Origin: Bartonella grahamii subsp. shimonis
GTDB taxonomy: Bacteria; Pseudomonadota; Alphaproteobacteria; Rhizobiales; Rhizobiaceae
DNA: 64,000 nt
NCBI RefSeq assembly: GCF_036327415.1
Contig: NZ_CP123961.1
Span: 1,736,001-1,800,000 of the forward strand
Direction of reading: 5' to 3'
In this document: in pieces, positions 29,351-39,463 of the stretch
Layout of the letters: every line of letters begins with the position of its first letter
How positions within the stretch are numbered: the first letter of the stretch is position 1
Position numbers and translations under genes: made by a program
The notes under the pieces: model-generated
The model's input: only the letters and a program-made list of their open reading frames with translations
Databases searched by the model: none
What the model was told of the DNA's origin: nothing

Positions 29351-29614
29351 TCATGCTACAAATAAGTTATATCTCAACGAATAAAGAAAGACATCACGCT
29401 TATATGAAGCACACTTTATCTCGCACAAATATGTAGCTTTTTCTGTTTCGACAATAAAATCTGGTTCGTAAGTATGACCTTCTTGGTAGTTTATTATAAG
29501 AAAACTGGAGCTGGTTTTAATCCAGAGTAGCATTTCAGGTTCGTCCTCTAGAATATGAGAAAAGCGCAATTCTCCATCGACTGAGTCAAACTTTTTCTTT
29601 TTGTTACAATGTTT
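29351..29614 (-). pseudogene. relic of a type III restriction enzyme Res subunit (nuclease end)
   Basis: About 85 codons are open on the minus strand, reading KKFDSVDGELRFSHILEDE, then a region ending GHTYEPDFIVETE and TYLCEIKCA. The PDF..E..EIK spacing is the PD-(D/E)xK nuclease pattern found near the C-terminus of type III Res proteins, where FDS..E..F..ILE precedes it. The homology starts upstream of any start codon and stops about 15 residues after the nuclease motif, so only a fragment remains. There is no partner methylase nearby. Confidence 0.6.
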
Positions 29615-29799
29615 TAAAGTTTACAAAAATTAACTGATTAATGCTATTCTTATTGCTATAAATAACAATGAAATCAAGAGGTATAATTTGCTAATAGGCT
29701 TAGCGTTATGTCAAAATATCAGCGATGAGATTACTTTTTGATTGTTTTAGAAATGAAATGATGAGCTCAAATATTGATGAATAAAACGGGAGGTTTAAA

Positions 29800-30726
29800 T
29801 TGAAAATATTAATTCCAGATGACTATCAAAAAGCCACCCTAACATTACAGTCTATTACAAAATTAATGAAATCGCATGAAGTACTGGTTATAAATAATTT
29901 AGCTAAAGAATGTGATTTAGAGGATAAGCTCAAAGAGATAGATATTCTTATCTTAATCAGAGAGCGAACTATAGTTGATAGAAATCTTCTCCTGAAACTG
30001 CCAAATTTAAAATTAATCTGCCAAACAGGCCCTATAGGTTCACATATTGATATAGAAGCTTGTAGAGACTTAGGAATTGAAATATTAGACGGTGGTGGAG
30101 ATCCAACTTCTGCTGCTGAATTTGCGTGGCTCTTAATGATGTCTGCGCGTAGAAAACTCTGTAAATCTGTGTCTGATATGAAAAAAGGACGATGGCAAAC
30201 AACATTTGGCAACCAAATGAAAGGGGCGACTCTTGGAATATTCGGGTTTGGGCGTATTGGTAAAATGGTTGCTCAATATGCTCAAGCTTTTGGCATGTCC
30301 ATTTTGGTTTATGGGAGCGAGCGCTCAACGCAAGAAGCAAAAAATTTAGGTTATCATTTTACGCATTCAAAAGATGAATTTTTTACACGTCCTGACATTA
30401 TATCCGTACATTTACGTTTAAGCGATAAAACCAGAGAAATCATTCAATTAGATGATCTATTAAGTATGAAACCTCATGCTCTTTTTGTCAACACAGCGCG
30501 TTCAGCTTTGGTTGAAAAAGGGGCGATAGAAAAAATACTAAGCTTGGAAAATTCAACTTACTTTGCACTGGATGTTTATGACAGCGAGCCAGTATATGAG
30601 AGCAAATTATTGCAATCAGAGAGAGTTCTTTGCACTCCGCATCTGGGCTATGTGACTGAAGAAAGCTTTGAGAATTATATGGAAAAAGCTTGCCAAAATA
30701 TAGCATCTTTTATGAAGAGCGCTTAA
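29800..30726 (+). CDS. D-isomer-specific 2-hydroxyacid dehydrogenase
   Basis: This 308-residue NAD-dependent enzyme has the Rossmann motif GFGRIG at 149-154 and the catalytic set Arg 234 (NTARSAL), Glu 263 (YDSEP) and His 281 (TPHLGY). It would interconvert a 2-hydroxy acid and a 2-oxo acid. The protein resembles the phosphoglycerate / hydroxypyruvate dehydrogenase group but lacks a C-terminal regulatory domain, so serine synthesis is not implied. The start is TTG, eight bases after a GGGAGG ribosome site. It leads a plus-strand group with an MFS transporter and an oxygenase. Confidence 0.88.
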   Translation: MKILIPDDYQKATLTLQSITKLMKSHEVLVINNLAKECDLEDKLKEIDILILIRERTIVDRNLLLKLPNLKLICQTGPIGSHIDIEACRDLGIEILDGGGDPTSAAEFAWLLMMSARRKLCKSVSDMKKGRWQTTFGNQMKGATLGIFGFGRIGKMVAQYAQAFGMSILVYGSERSTQEAKNLGYHFTHSKDEFFTRPDIISVHLRLSDKTREIIQLDDLLSMKPHALFVNTARSALVEKGAIEKILSLENSTYFALDVYDSEPVYESKLLQSERVLCTPHLGYVTEESFENYMEKACQNIASFMKSA

Positions 30727-30939
30727 TGCTGGCTGAGCCAATGTTTGTAAAATTTATCTTATATCGCTAGCGTATCAAATTTGCACGACACATAATAGCT
30801 TATTTCCTTAGCTTTCATATTAATACCAATCGTATTGACAGATTTTTATGTCATCCGCATAAAATACCTCATTTATTGCTGCAAGCATTATTAAAAAAGG
30901 CTACTTCATTGGAATACAATTTAATTGGAGGGAGGCTGA

Positions 30940-32147
30940 GTGAGCAATAATAAATTTATAGAAAAAATTATTATCGATGGATTGTATTGCTTGTTGCCAC
31001 TATCGCTCAAGCATCAGCCTGCTTCTTTGTTCAAGGGATTGGTCCTTTAGCTGAATTTTTTAAGAGGGATTTCTCGCTGAGTGACTCTCAAATAGGTTTG
31101 CTGTCTTCAGCAGCGCAATTCCTACCTATTATTGGCTTACTTATAGCTGGCGAATTACTCGACAAGTTTAACGAGCGCTATATTGTTGGCGTTGGCGCAT
31201 TCGGTGTTTCTGTCACTCTTTTGTTGGGAGCAATCGCAGATAACTATATTTCCCTTTTGGTTTGTTTGCTCATTGTAGGGGGATTTTATAGTTCTGCTCA
31301 ACCTGGTGGCGCTAAATCTGTTTCTGCATGGTTTCCACAATCGCAACGCGGATTTGCAATGGGAATAAGGCAGGCGGGACTACCATTAGGTGGGGCATTA
31401 GCTGGGATGGTTCTTCCTGCTAGTGCGTTTGTCTATGGCATACAAGGTGCGTTTTTGGTCGGTGCCATTGTTTCTTTTTTAGGGGGATGTATCTTTATTA
31501 TTTTTTATCACGCACCAGCAAAAGTTGTCGCTATCGTTCCCAAAAGCAAGGCAAAAGTTTCGTTCTATGCAAATGTAAGGTCTCGTCTTGCGATGTTGGC
31601 TGCACCGCATATGAAGAATATTATTTTTTCAGGCGTTTCACTTGTGATCGTCCAATATGTTTTAACCATTTTTATAACTGTTTATTTTTATAGAATCTAT
31701 CACCTGCCTCTAGATAAAAGTGCTTATTTGTTTTTTGTTTCACAGGCTTCTGGTGCCTTAGGAAGAATTATTTTAGCAGCGTGGAGTGATCATTGTAAAA
31801 AAGGACGATTTTTTCCTGTCTTGTTTTGCATGATTGCAGTCGTTTTTGGATTTTTAATATTAATTTTGGGCATGAATGGATCCATAATTTATTTAACTCT
31901 TTTATCTGCTTGGTTAGGTTTTTTTGGATTAGGATGGTATGGCCCTTGGGTTGCTTATATTGTAGACTCCTCGCCGAAAGAAAGCGTTGGCTTTTCTCTG
32001 GGATTAGCAATGTCTGTCAATCAAATCGCAATTATTGCTGCTCCACCATTATTTGGATTAATCCAAGATTTTACAGACACTTATTTACTAACATGGTTGA
32101 TTTTAATTTTAATAATTGTTTTTTCACTTTTCTTAATAAAAAAGTAG
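30940..32147 (+). pseudogene. MFS transporter with a 1-nt frameshift near the N-terminus
   Basis: The main frame (from about 30954 to 32147) encodes roughly 11-12 membrane helices of a major-facilitator permease: IVLLVATIAQASACFFVQGI, an MFS loop at GELLDKFNERY, and GFAMGIRQAGLPLGGALAG. The natural start appears to be GTG at 30940, directly after GGAGGGAGGCTGA, giving SNNKFIEK. Adding one A to the six-A run at 30962-30967 would join this to NYYRWIVLLVAT in the main frame. As read, the gene is frameshifted after about nine codons; a weak TTG start at 30987 would lose part of helix 1. The substrate may be the acid handled by the neighbouring dehydrogenase. Confidence 0.75.
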
Positions 32148-32174
32148 GGGAATATAATTGGGGAGGAAACTATA

Positions 32175-33176
32175 ATGATAAATGAAAATACTTTTGAGTT
32201 GAGCAATGGCGAAAGAGACAATCTTTGGGAGGCTTTAGACCATATTATTTATGATCCATATGGTGGTATTGAATATTCGGTTGAGCTAAAAAATAGCATT
32301 TTCGCTGCTACCCCATAGAATCTTGACAATTCTTATGAATCAAAAGATGTCTATTACCCCTAGACCATATTTAATCTTTGAAAACCTTCCTATTGATAGA
32401 AAAATTAATACGTCACCTAATCCTTATAATTTAGATTCGTCTTGTAAAAGCGGTTATATAAGCGAAAATTTAATTATGATGTTTTCTTTATTAATCGGAG
32501 AGCCTTATTCAATTAAGTTTGAAGGCGAACATATAGTAAATAACCTAGTTCCTTTAGAGGATAATAAAAAGGATTATACAGGATTAGGATCTGAAGTTGA
32601 GTTAGATTTTCATATAGAAAATGCTGCACTAAAATTTATAAAAGGTTTAAATTTATCTCCTAAAGGGATACTTTTAACTGGTGTTCGCAATGATGTTGAT
32701 GGCCCGTTAACGAGAATATCTGATGCACGTCTAGCTTTAAAACTTTTAAATGAGGAGGATTTGAGGAGTTTAAGGGATAATTTATATATAATTAATGTTC
32801 CCTATAGATGGAGAAAAAATGGGGTAACCTCTACAAGTAAAGTGCCCCTCGTTCAAGGGGACAGTGAATTTCCAGATATCAGCGCTGTTTTTTATCCAGG
32901 CATGTTAGAACCACAGTCAAAAAAAAAGCCAAGGAAATTTTAGATCATTTTTATGAAGCTATTAAGGCTGTATCTTTTGGAATTAATGTACAACCAGGAA
33001 GATTATTATACATTGATAACAGAATGGCTCTACACTCTAGAGATAAATTTTTGGGATCATTTGATCGTTATGAAAATCCAATGCGGTGGATTCAAAGAGT
33101 GTTTGTATCTGCAGATTTATGGAGTCATAGATATGTAGAACAAATAAAAGAAAGAGTATTTTATTTTCAATGTTAA
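32175..33176 (+). pseudogene. clavaminate-synthase-like Fe(II)/2-oxoglutarate oxygenase, broken by two frameshifts
   Basis: Three consecutive frames form one protein of about 333 residues. Frame 1 starts at ATG 32175 after GGGGAGGAAAC and ends at 32318. Removing one A from the run at 32288-32293 links it to frame 2 (IAFSL..PYLIFENLPID). Frame 2 holds the first metal-ligand motif H-x-E (LDFHIENAA), which is HxE and not HxD, as in clavaminate synthase and VioC. Adding one A to the nine-A run at 32919-32927 links it to frame 3, with GRLLYIDNRMALHSRD (distal His) and RVFV (2-oxoglutarate Arg). Family members hydroxylate or desaturate amino acids. The substrate here is unknown. Confidence 0.72.
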
Positions 33177-33864
33177 TGTCCTGATAATGATATGATGCTG
33201 AGTATTATTCTGGTTTATATATATATATATTGACGACACATCTCATATGTATAGATCTCTCCCGCATAATCAGGTGAGGTGACTATCTAATTATAAGCTG
33301 TTGTGGCCAATTGATTTTCTATGGCTGCATTTGATTTTTGTTATTTTTGCCCTTTCTTTCAAACCGCTAGGGGTGGCTCCTATCAAGCCCTTGAAAGAGC
33401 GATTTAGAGTAATTTCATAATGCAAAACCAAAACATAGTAACAAACTTTTCTATTGTTTTCATAGACATGATTGCATGGTTGCACCCTTCAAGCATGGTG
33501 GCTTTTTTTCTTGCACGATGGAATCTTTCATATATGAGACAACATAATTAATTTATAATAGATAATTCAATGTATTATCTAAAAAATGCAACGAAATAGC
33601 TATTAAAGTGAACAGATGAATTAAAAAACAAACATCGCGTACAAATAAATTCAAACATAATTGGGCACACGACTTATAACATTTTTTAGATAAACAAATA
33701 ATAATACACCCCATGTCTTTAAACCCCCATGTCTTTAAACAAAGAATGAAAATCATAAAATGAGCTCTAAGGATAATAGGAACTCTCCACAAAGAAGAGA
33801 CAGAGATGAAGACTCCTAAGACTTCATCATCACCATCCTTCACTATTTTGTTACCATATTAATT
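33177..33864. other. gap after the oxygenase relic, no supported gene
   Basis: The gap holds a (TA)-rich microsatellite at about 33215-33230 and short minus-strand frames (64 and 96 residues) without ribosome sites or known motifs. The acetolactate synthase small subunit, commonly next to the large subunit, is not here. Confidence 0.55.
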
Positions 33865-35664
33865 TTATACAAGAATCTTTCCCTCAGAAGAAACAGCATT
33901 TGCAACAGCTTCCTCACTTGCCTCATCGGGTAATAACATCTCATTATGGGCACATCCCGATGGGATCATGGGAAAACAATTTTCTAAATGATAAACACGA
34001 CAGTCAAAAAGAACAGGCTTATCACAAGCAATCATCTGCTGAATTTTATCATCAAGTTCATCGGGTTTTGAACAACGAATACCAACCGCTCCATAAGATT
34101 CTGCCAATTTTACAAAATCAGGCATAGATTCTGTATAAGAATGAGAAAGACGGTTGCCATGCAACAACTGCTGCCACTGGCGAACCATACCCATATATTG
34201 ATTATTTAAAATGAAAATTTTTACAGGTGTGTCATGCTGAATTGCTGTTGCAAGCTCTTGAATATTCATTTGAATGGAGGCATCACCAGAAATACATAAA
34301 ACAAGCGCATCAGGATGAGCAATTTGAACACCAATAGCAGCAGGGAGACCATAACCCATAGTCCCAAGACCACCAGAAGTCATCCAATGATTTGGTTTAT
34401 CAAAGCGATAATATTGTGCTGCCCACATCTGATGCTGTCCAACATCCGTTGTGATATAAGCATTCGCACCTTTGGTAAGAGCATAAAGTCGTTCAAGAGC
34501 ATATTGCGGCATGATAACATCTTTTTTCTCCGCATATGCCAATGAATTACGAGCTCTCCAGCGGTTAATTTGCGTCCACCACACCTCACGGACTTCACTG
34601 TTAAACGCTGATTGCTGTATCTTTAAGAGTTGCGTCATATCTCCTAAAACACAAGCAACATCACCAATAAGTGGCACTTCCACTTTTACGATCTTATTAA
34701 TAGAAGAAGGGTCAATATCAATATGGATAATACGCGCATGAGGCGCAAATGCATCCAATCGCCCAGTGATACGATCATCAAATCGTGCTCCAACAGCCAA
34801 CATAACATCACAATCATGCATGGCCATATTAGCTTCATAGGTTCCATGCATCCCAAGCATTCCAAGCCAATTTTTGCCAGAAGCTGGATAAGCACCAAGC
34901 CCCATGAGTGTTGAAGTAATCGGAAAATCACCCAGTTGAACTAAATCGCGCAAAAGCTTTACAGCTTCAGGACCTGATGAAATAACACCACCACCAGAAT
35001 AAATAACAGGACGCTTTGCTTCTGCTAAGAGAGAAACAGCCTCTTCGATAGCCTGCGCATTCCCTTTCGGCTTTGAATAAGAATGTATAGATGTCGGCGC
35101 TTGAGGTGCTCTATAAAATCCTGAAGCAAATTGAACATCCTTAGGAATATCAATCAAAACCGGTCCTGGACGCCCTGATTGAGCAATAAAGAAGGCTTCA
35201 TGGATGATTGCTGCAAGATCATTGACATTTTTAACCAGCCAATTATGCTTCGTACAGGGCTTTGTAATTCCAACCGTATCAGCTTCTTGAAAGCCATTTG
35301 TTCCAATGATCGTTGTCGCTACCTGACCAGAAAAACAAACAAGAGGTATAGAATCCATAAGAGCATCTTGCAAAGGTGTAACAGCATTCGTTGCGCCTGG
35401 ACCAGAAGTTACAAGCATAACACCTACCTTTCCAGTACTGCGTGCATAACCTTCAGCAGCATGCCCTGCAGCTTGTTCATGGCGCACCAAAATATGCTGG
35501 AGTGTATCTTGGTGATAGAGCACATCAAAAATAGGCAGAACAGCCCCACCAGGATAACCAAAGAGATGCTTAACCCCTTGATCTATAAGAGCTTGAACCA
35601 CCATTTCAGCTCCCGACATTATTTTTCCATCTACACTCTCTTGCTTTCTTGGATCATTTCTCAT
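33865..35664 (-). CDS. ilvB: acetolactate synthase large subunit (IlvB/IlvI type)
   Basis: This thiamine-diphosphate enzyme makes 2-acetolactate from two pyruvates, or acetohydroxybutyrate with 2-oxobutyrate, the first common step of branched-chain amino-acid synthesis. The N-terminal domain has the catalytic Glu in [17 protein letters not shown]. The central domain has the FAD-linked [16 protein letters not shown], and the C-terminal domain has the ThDP/Mg2+ motif [18 protein letters not shown]. The ATG at 35664 (599 residues) is chosen because an AGGTGAG ribosome site is spaced for it; a GTG at 35673 would overlap that site. Tandem hairpins and a Val-rich leader lie upstream. No small-subunit gene follows. 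Confidence 0.95.
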   Translation of the reverse strand: MRNDPRKQESVDGKIMSGAEMVVQALIDQGVKHLFGYPGGAVLPIFDVLYHQDTLQHILVRHEQAAGHAAEGYARSTGKVGVMLVTSGPGATNAVTPLQDALMDSIPLVCFSGQVATTIIGTNGFQEADTVGITKPCTKHNWLVKNVNDLAAIIHEAFFIAQSGRPGPVLIDIPKDVQFASGFYRAPQAPTSIHSYSKPKGNAQAIEEAVSLLAEAKRPVIYSGGGVISSGPEAVKLLRDLVQLGDFPITSTLMGLGAYPASGKNWLGMLGMHGTYEANMAMHDCDVMLAVGARFDDRITGRLDAFAPHARIIHIDIDPSSINKIVKVEVPLIGDVACVLGDMTQLLKIQQSAFNSEVREVWWTQINRWRARNSLAYAEKKDVIMPQYALERLYALTKGANAYITTDVGQHQMWAAQYYRFDKPNHWMTSGGLGTMGYGLPAAIGVQIAHPDALVLCISGDASIQMNIQELATAIQHDTPVKIFILNNQYMGMVRQWQQLLHGNRLSHSYTESMPDFVKLAESYGAVGIRCSKPDELDDKIQQMIACDKPVLFDCRVYHLENCFPMIPSGCAHNEMLLPDEASEEAVANAVSSEGKILV

Positions 35665-35693
35665 TTTTCCCACTCACCTACTTGATAGGACAA

Positions 35694-35740
35694 TAAAAAA
35701 GCCCCTAACGGAGCCCATAAAAAAAGCCCCCAAAGGAGCC
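35694..35740 (-). terminator. tandem terminator hairpins in the ilvB leader (attenuator)
   Basis: On the minus strand two similar hairpins follow one another, each with a GCTCC / GGGGC stem: 35726-35740 with loop TTTG, and 35701-35715 with loop GTTA. Each is followed by a run of six or seven T. Both precede ilvB and follow the small Val-codon frame at 35743-35775, which is the layout of transcription attenuation. Confidence 0.7.
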
Positions 35741-35742
35741 CA

Positions 35743-35775
35743 TTACACAACACACACTGTATGATCACCCCCCAT
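35743..35775 (-). CDS. candidate ilv leader peptide (Val-Cys-Val-Val end)
   Basis: This ten-codon frame reads MGGDHTVCVV and stops three bases before the first of the tandem hairpins. Three of its last four codons are Val. Stalling of a ribosome at these codons when valyl-tRNA is scarce could prevent terminator formation and raise ilvB expression. There is no clear ribosome site, so translation might be leaderless from a nearby promoter (TATATTTTATA lies about ten bases upstream). It is inferred from position and codons only. Confidence 0.5.
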   Translation of the reverse strand: MGGDHTVCVV

Positions 35776-35927
35776 TATTCCAACGTATAAAATATATAAA
35801 AAAATTCCTTATAGAAGAATCTCTAATTCCATTGATACCATTCGTCAATAAAAAATTATATTTTCTAAAAAATTTCTTCTTCACGAATTATCTTTTGCAA
35901 TTTTTTTGCAAAATTCCAGCGCTTTTC

Positions 35928-36800
35928 TCAAGAAATAAGTATCCATTTTTCATCAAATTGATGACGAAACCATGTCATTTGTCTTTTTGCATATCTTCTC
36001 GTTTGTATTTTCACCGCTTCAAGAGCATTCTCAAAGCTTCTATATCCATCCAAATAAGCCATAAATTCAGGTATACCAATCGCTTTCATTGCTGGTAACG
36101 AAGGGGAAAGCTTAAGATTCTTCATGATCATCACCTCTTCTAAAACGCCTCTTTCAATCATAGAATCCAAGCGTTTATGAATACGTTCATAAAGCAGAGG
36201 ACGTGGTGGCATAAGAAGAATTTTTTCGGTAAAATTCGGCGCAATGAGAGGCGTTGTTTTTTTCTTCTGCCACCAACTGAGCTTTTCACCAGTTGCATCA
36301 TAAACTTCCAAAGCACGAACAATACGCTGTCCATCTTGTGAAGAAATTTTTTCAGCAACAACAGCATCAATCTGCAACAACTGGCGATAAAGACTTGCAA
36401 CGCCCTCTTTATCAAGCAGCAAACGCCACTTCTGCCGCACAACATCTGGAATATGAGGGATTTCCGAAATTCCCTCTAAAAGAGCACGAAAATAAAGTCC
36501 TGTTCCACCAACAAAAATAACTGATCTTAAAGAAAAAGTAGCCAATAGCTTCTGGACATCACACAACCATTGCCCTACTGAATAATTCAAAGTAGGACTC
36601 ACATGACCATAAAGATAATGTGGAACAATCGCGGTATCAGCCTCCCTCGGCCGTGCCGTTAAAATATTTAAAACATCATAAACCTGCATTGAATCAGTGT
36701 TAATAATGAGAGCATTTTTTTCTTGCGCCATTTGCAAGGCAAGTTCTGACTTTCCACTTGCCGTTGGCCCTGCTATCAATGTAACTGTTCTCTGTGTCAT
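35928..36800 (-). CDS. miaA: tRNA dimethylallyltransferase
   Basis: MiaA transfers a dimethylallyl group from DMAPP to N6 of A37 in tRNAs that read codons starting with U. From the ATG at 36800 it is 290 residues. The P-loop GPTASGKSELAL follows near the N-terminus, then INTDSMQVYDVLNILTARP (DSxQ substrate motif), VGGTGLYFRALLEGI and the C-terminal QIQTRRYAKRQMTWFR-like stretch. The chosen start has GGGAAAG upstream; a TTG at 36809 would add three residues. It is divergently unlinked from ilvB by about 150 bp on the same strand. Confidence 0.95.
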   Translation of the reverse strand: MTQRTVTLIAGPTASGKSELALQMAQEKNALIINTDSMQVYDVLNILTARPREADTAIVPHYLYGHVSPTLNYSVGQWLCDVQKLLATFSLRSVIFVGGTGLYFRALLEGISEIPHIPDVVRQKWRLLLDKEGVASLYRQLLQIDAVVAEKISSQDGQRIVRALEVYDATGEKLSWWQKKKTTPLIAPNFTEKILLMPPRPLLYERIHKRLDSMIERGVLEEVMIMKNLKLSPSLPAMKAIGIPEFMAYLDGYRSFENALEAVKIQTRRYAKRQMTWFRHQFDEKWILIS

Positions 36801-37788
36801 GAATAGCAATCTTTCCCAATTAGTAACTCATTGCAACATGCATGACATTCCCCAAAGCCCCTGTATTTTATCTTTGTTATCATAGAATGAACACTTTAAA
36901 CAAAAATACGAACACAAATTCTCCTCAAGACAAAGCACCTTATGAAACTTATAAAAAGAAAAATGAATGTAATAACGACATCAAGGGAAGTTCCAAGCAT
37001 TTTTTGCTATCATAATTCAATAATAAACTACAGCCATAATCATTCTGTCCGTTAGTCCATTAAAAATAAACATATTCTTTGTCATCAGTCATAAAAACAA
37101 TACTGAACTTAACCTATACAATCAAACAGCTTTAGTTTTTCCTATAAAAATAGCATGCTACCTGATTTATAATAAGGGCTTCAGAAATTATCTTTTTTAT
37201 AACTATTTTTTCATCCATTACCAAGAAAGATATAAATATATATAACCAATTGAGTTTAATATGATTTTTTCTAGGATAACTTTTTTAAACTGAAGTGAAA
37301 AAAACATTTTCTATAGCACAAAAAGTATAATCACAAAGGGCTAAAAGTCTCACTAGATAAAACATTATTTATAATAATAATTGCATCCTTTGTTTTATAA
37401 TAGTTGAGCGTTTTGCAACCTGCAATAAGAGCTCCCAATACCATAAGATTTTCTCATTTTTATCCTTCTCATAAAGCGCCATATCAATACCATTCACTTG
37501 TACACCACAAGCAGAGATAAAAATTGACTTAAACACAAGACATAGATCTCTTATGCAGCATTTCAAAACCTAGGCTTTTGCAATATTGGAAACTAGCAAA
37601 TCTATGATGCTAGCAACTTATCCTTTTATTTAACGCAAAAACAGAGCTGCCTAGTGGATTTTATGTTACACAATCCATAATCTCCGTCGAGAAATGAGCT
37701 TGAGAAATATTGGACATCACATGGCTGAGCTACAGAATACCCCATATACTAAGGCTAATAAAAAAACAAAAAATTAATTTTTTAAGGA
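36801..37788. other. long gap (about 1 kb) with possible decayed lipoprotein start
   Basis: No intact gene is supported. On the minus strand near 37457-37400 an ATGAGAAAA start followed by a LIAGCK lipobox in a shifted frame suggests a decayed small lipoprotein. A similar ATGAAAAAATCTTA stretch occurs near 46960-46980. The rest is AT-rich and featureless. Confidence 0.4.
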
Positions 37789-39330
37789 TCAATCCATTAG
37801 AAGCGTTACGAACCGTAACTCTCCATCTGGACGCGCTACAATAAATAGAGCATTTTTGCGTCCAGCTTCACGTAATTTATGAATACGTTTTTTAGCCTCA
37901 TCGATTGTTGTGATAGCACTCTGATTGATATCAACAATGACTTCACCAACGCGAATACGCTTTTTATCCGCTGCGCTATTTTGTGCAACAGATGTCACCA
38001 CTAATCCTCGAAGTTTATCTGAAATTGAATAATGACGACGCAAATCCTCAGTCACTTCAGATAGCGTCATTCCCATCAATTGCATTGTCACGTCTTTCGA
38101 CAGATCATTGTTTTTTTTATCATCAACTTCTTCTTCTATATCCTCATTTGCATCTGTTTCAATCAAACGTCCAAGCTTAACTTTTACTGTTTTTTCTTGC
38201 CCATTCCGTAAAACAGTAATATCCACCACTTTTCCTTCTGAACTTTCTGCAACTAAACGCGGCAAATCACGTGCATGCTTAATTTTGGAATTACCAAAGG
38301 AAAGAATAACATCTCCAGCTTGTAACTGGCTATTATCGACATTATTTCCTTCCGTCTGTTCTATTTTACCAGCCACCAACGCTCCTACAGCATTATCCAA
38401 TTTTAAACTTTTTGCAATATCCTCTGTTACCGGCTGAATACGAATAGCCAACCAACCACGCCTTATTTCTCCAAAATCACGCAATTGATTAATAACAGAA
38501 AGGGCCATATCCGATGGAATAGCAAACCCAATACCGATAGATCCTCCAGAAGGTGAAACAATTGCTGTATTAATGCCAATGACTTCACCATTTCTATCAA
38601 ATAACGGACCACCAGAATTGCCCCGATTAATTGCGGCATCTGTTTGAATAAAATTATCATAGGGACCAGCATTAAGATCACGGTTACGTGCAGAAATAAT
38701 ACCAACCGTCACACTTCCACCAAAACCATAAGGATTACCAATAGCCATAACCCAGTCACCAATACGTGCTTTTTCTGAATCACCAAAACGCACAGCTTTT
38801 AATTTTTTACGTCCCGCATCCACTTGAAGCAATGCTAAATCAGTTTTACTATCCTTGCCAAGGAGCTTTGCTTTGAGTTTTGTACCATCCGTAAAATTAA
38901 CTTCAATATCATCAGCATCAACAATAACGTGATAATTTGTAACAATAATCCCTTTTTGCGCATCAATCACAAAACCAGACCCCAAAGAACGCACCTTTTG
39001 AAATTGACTATTTTTTTGACCATCTTTAGGTGTAAAAAAATCATTAAAATATTCCTCCAGCAATGAATCTTTGGGAATAACGGGTACCGAAGTATTTTCA
39101 TCCTGTTCTGTTCCTTCAACAGTCTGTGCCGTAGAAATATTTACAACCGTCTCCAAAAGCTCAGAAGCTAAATCAGGAACAGAAAGCAATGTCTTGTCTG
39201 TCTCTGCGCCCCAAGACAAATTCACTGATCCTGATAAAAACAGAATCACACACAAAACAACTCTTGTGATAACAACTCTTGTGATAAAAGACTTCAAAAA
39301 CGTATTTCTACTCACGATACTTCTATCCAT
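37789..39330 (-). CDS. degP: periplasmic serine protease, DegP/HtrA (Do) family
   Basis: This 513-residue envelope protease degrades misfolded periplasmic proteins. A signal segment covers about residues 18-41 (cleavage near SWGA). The trypsin-like domain has the triad His 134 (TNYHVI), Asp 164 (SKTDLALL) and Ser 239 (NRGNSGGPLF). Two PDZ domains follow: the first around RGWLAIRIQPVTEDIAKSL, the second around GLVVTSVAQNSAADKKRI. It follows hflK-hflC on the same strand, a common alphaproteobacterial envelope-quality-control cluster. Confidence 0.95.
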   Translation of the reverse strand: MDRSIVSRNTFLKSFITRVVITRVVLCVILFLSGSVNLSWGAETDKTLLSVPDLASELLETVVNISTAQTVEGTEQDENTSVPVIPKDSLLEEYFNDFFTPKDGQKNSQFQKVRSLGSGFVIDAQKGIIVTNYHVIVDADDIEVNFTDGTKLKAKLLGKDSKTDLALLQVDAGRKKLKAVRFGDSEKARIGDWVMAIGNPYGFGGSVTVGIISARNRDLNAGPYDNFIQTDAAINRGNSGGPLFDRNGEVIGINTAIVSPSGGSIGIGFAIPSDMALSVINQLRDFGEIRRGWLAIRIQPVTEDIAKSLKLDNAVGALVAGKIEQTEGNNVDNSQLQAGDVILSFGNSKIKHARDLPRLVAESSEGKVVDITVLRNGQEKTVKVKLGRLIETDANEDIEEEVDDKKNNDLSKDVTMQLMGMTLSEVTEDLRRHYSISDKLRGLVVTSVAQNSAADKKRIRVGEVIVDINQSAITTIDEAKKRIHKLREAGRKNALFIVARPDGELRFVTLLMD

Positions 39331-39463
39331 GACATGCCTTTAACCAAAGCCGCAAAGAGCCTTACCAATTTATTATGCACAACCAGTATGGCTTCACACT
39401 CTCTTCCATTCATCATAGAAAAAGCAGCTATAGAGCATACTTCCCATATGAAATAGTATACAT

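Noticed and set aside
33210..33232. TA dinucleotide run, considered as a regulatory switch
   Set aside because: It is not within a recognisable promoter or gene, so it is treated as a simple microsatellite.
33291..33843. Two minus-strand frames after the oxygenase relic, considered as a small-subunit (ilvH) remnant
   Set aside because: No ACT-domain motif in any frame; low-complexity hydrophobic content.
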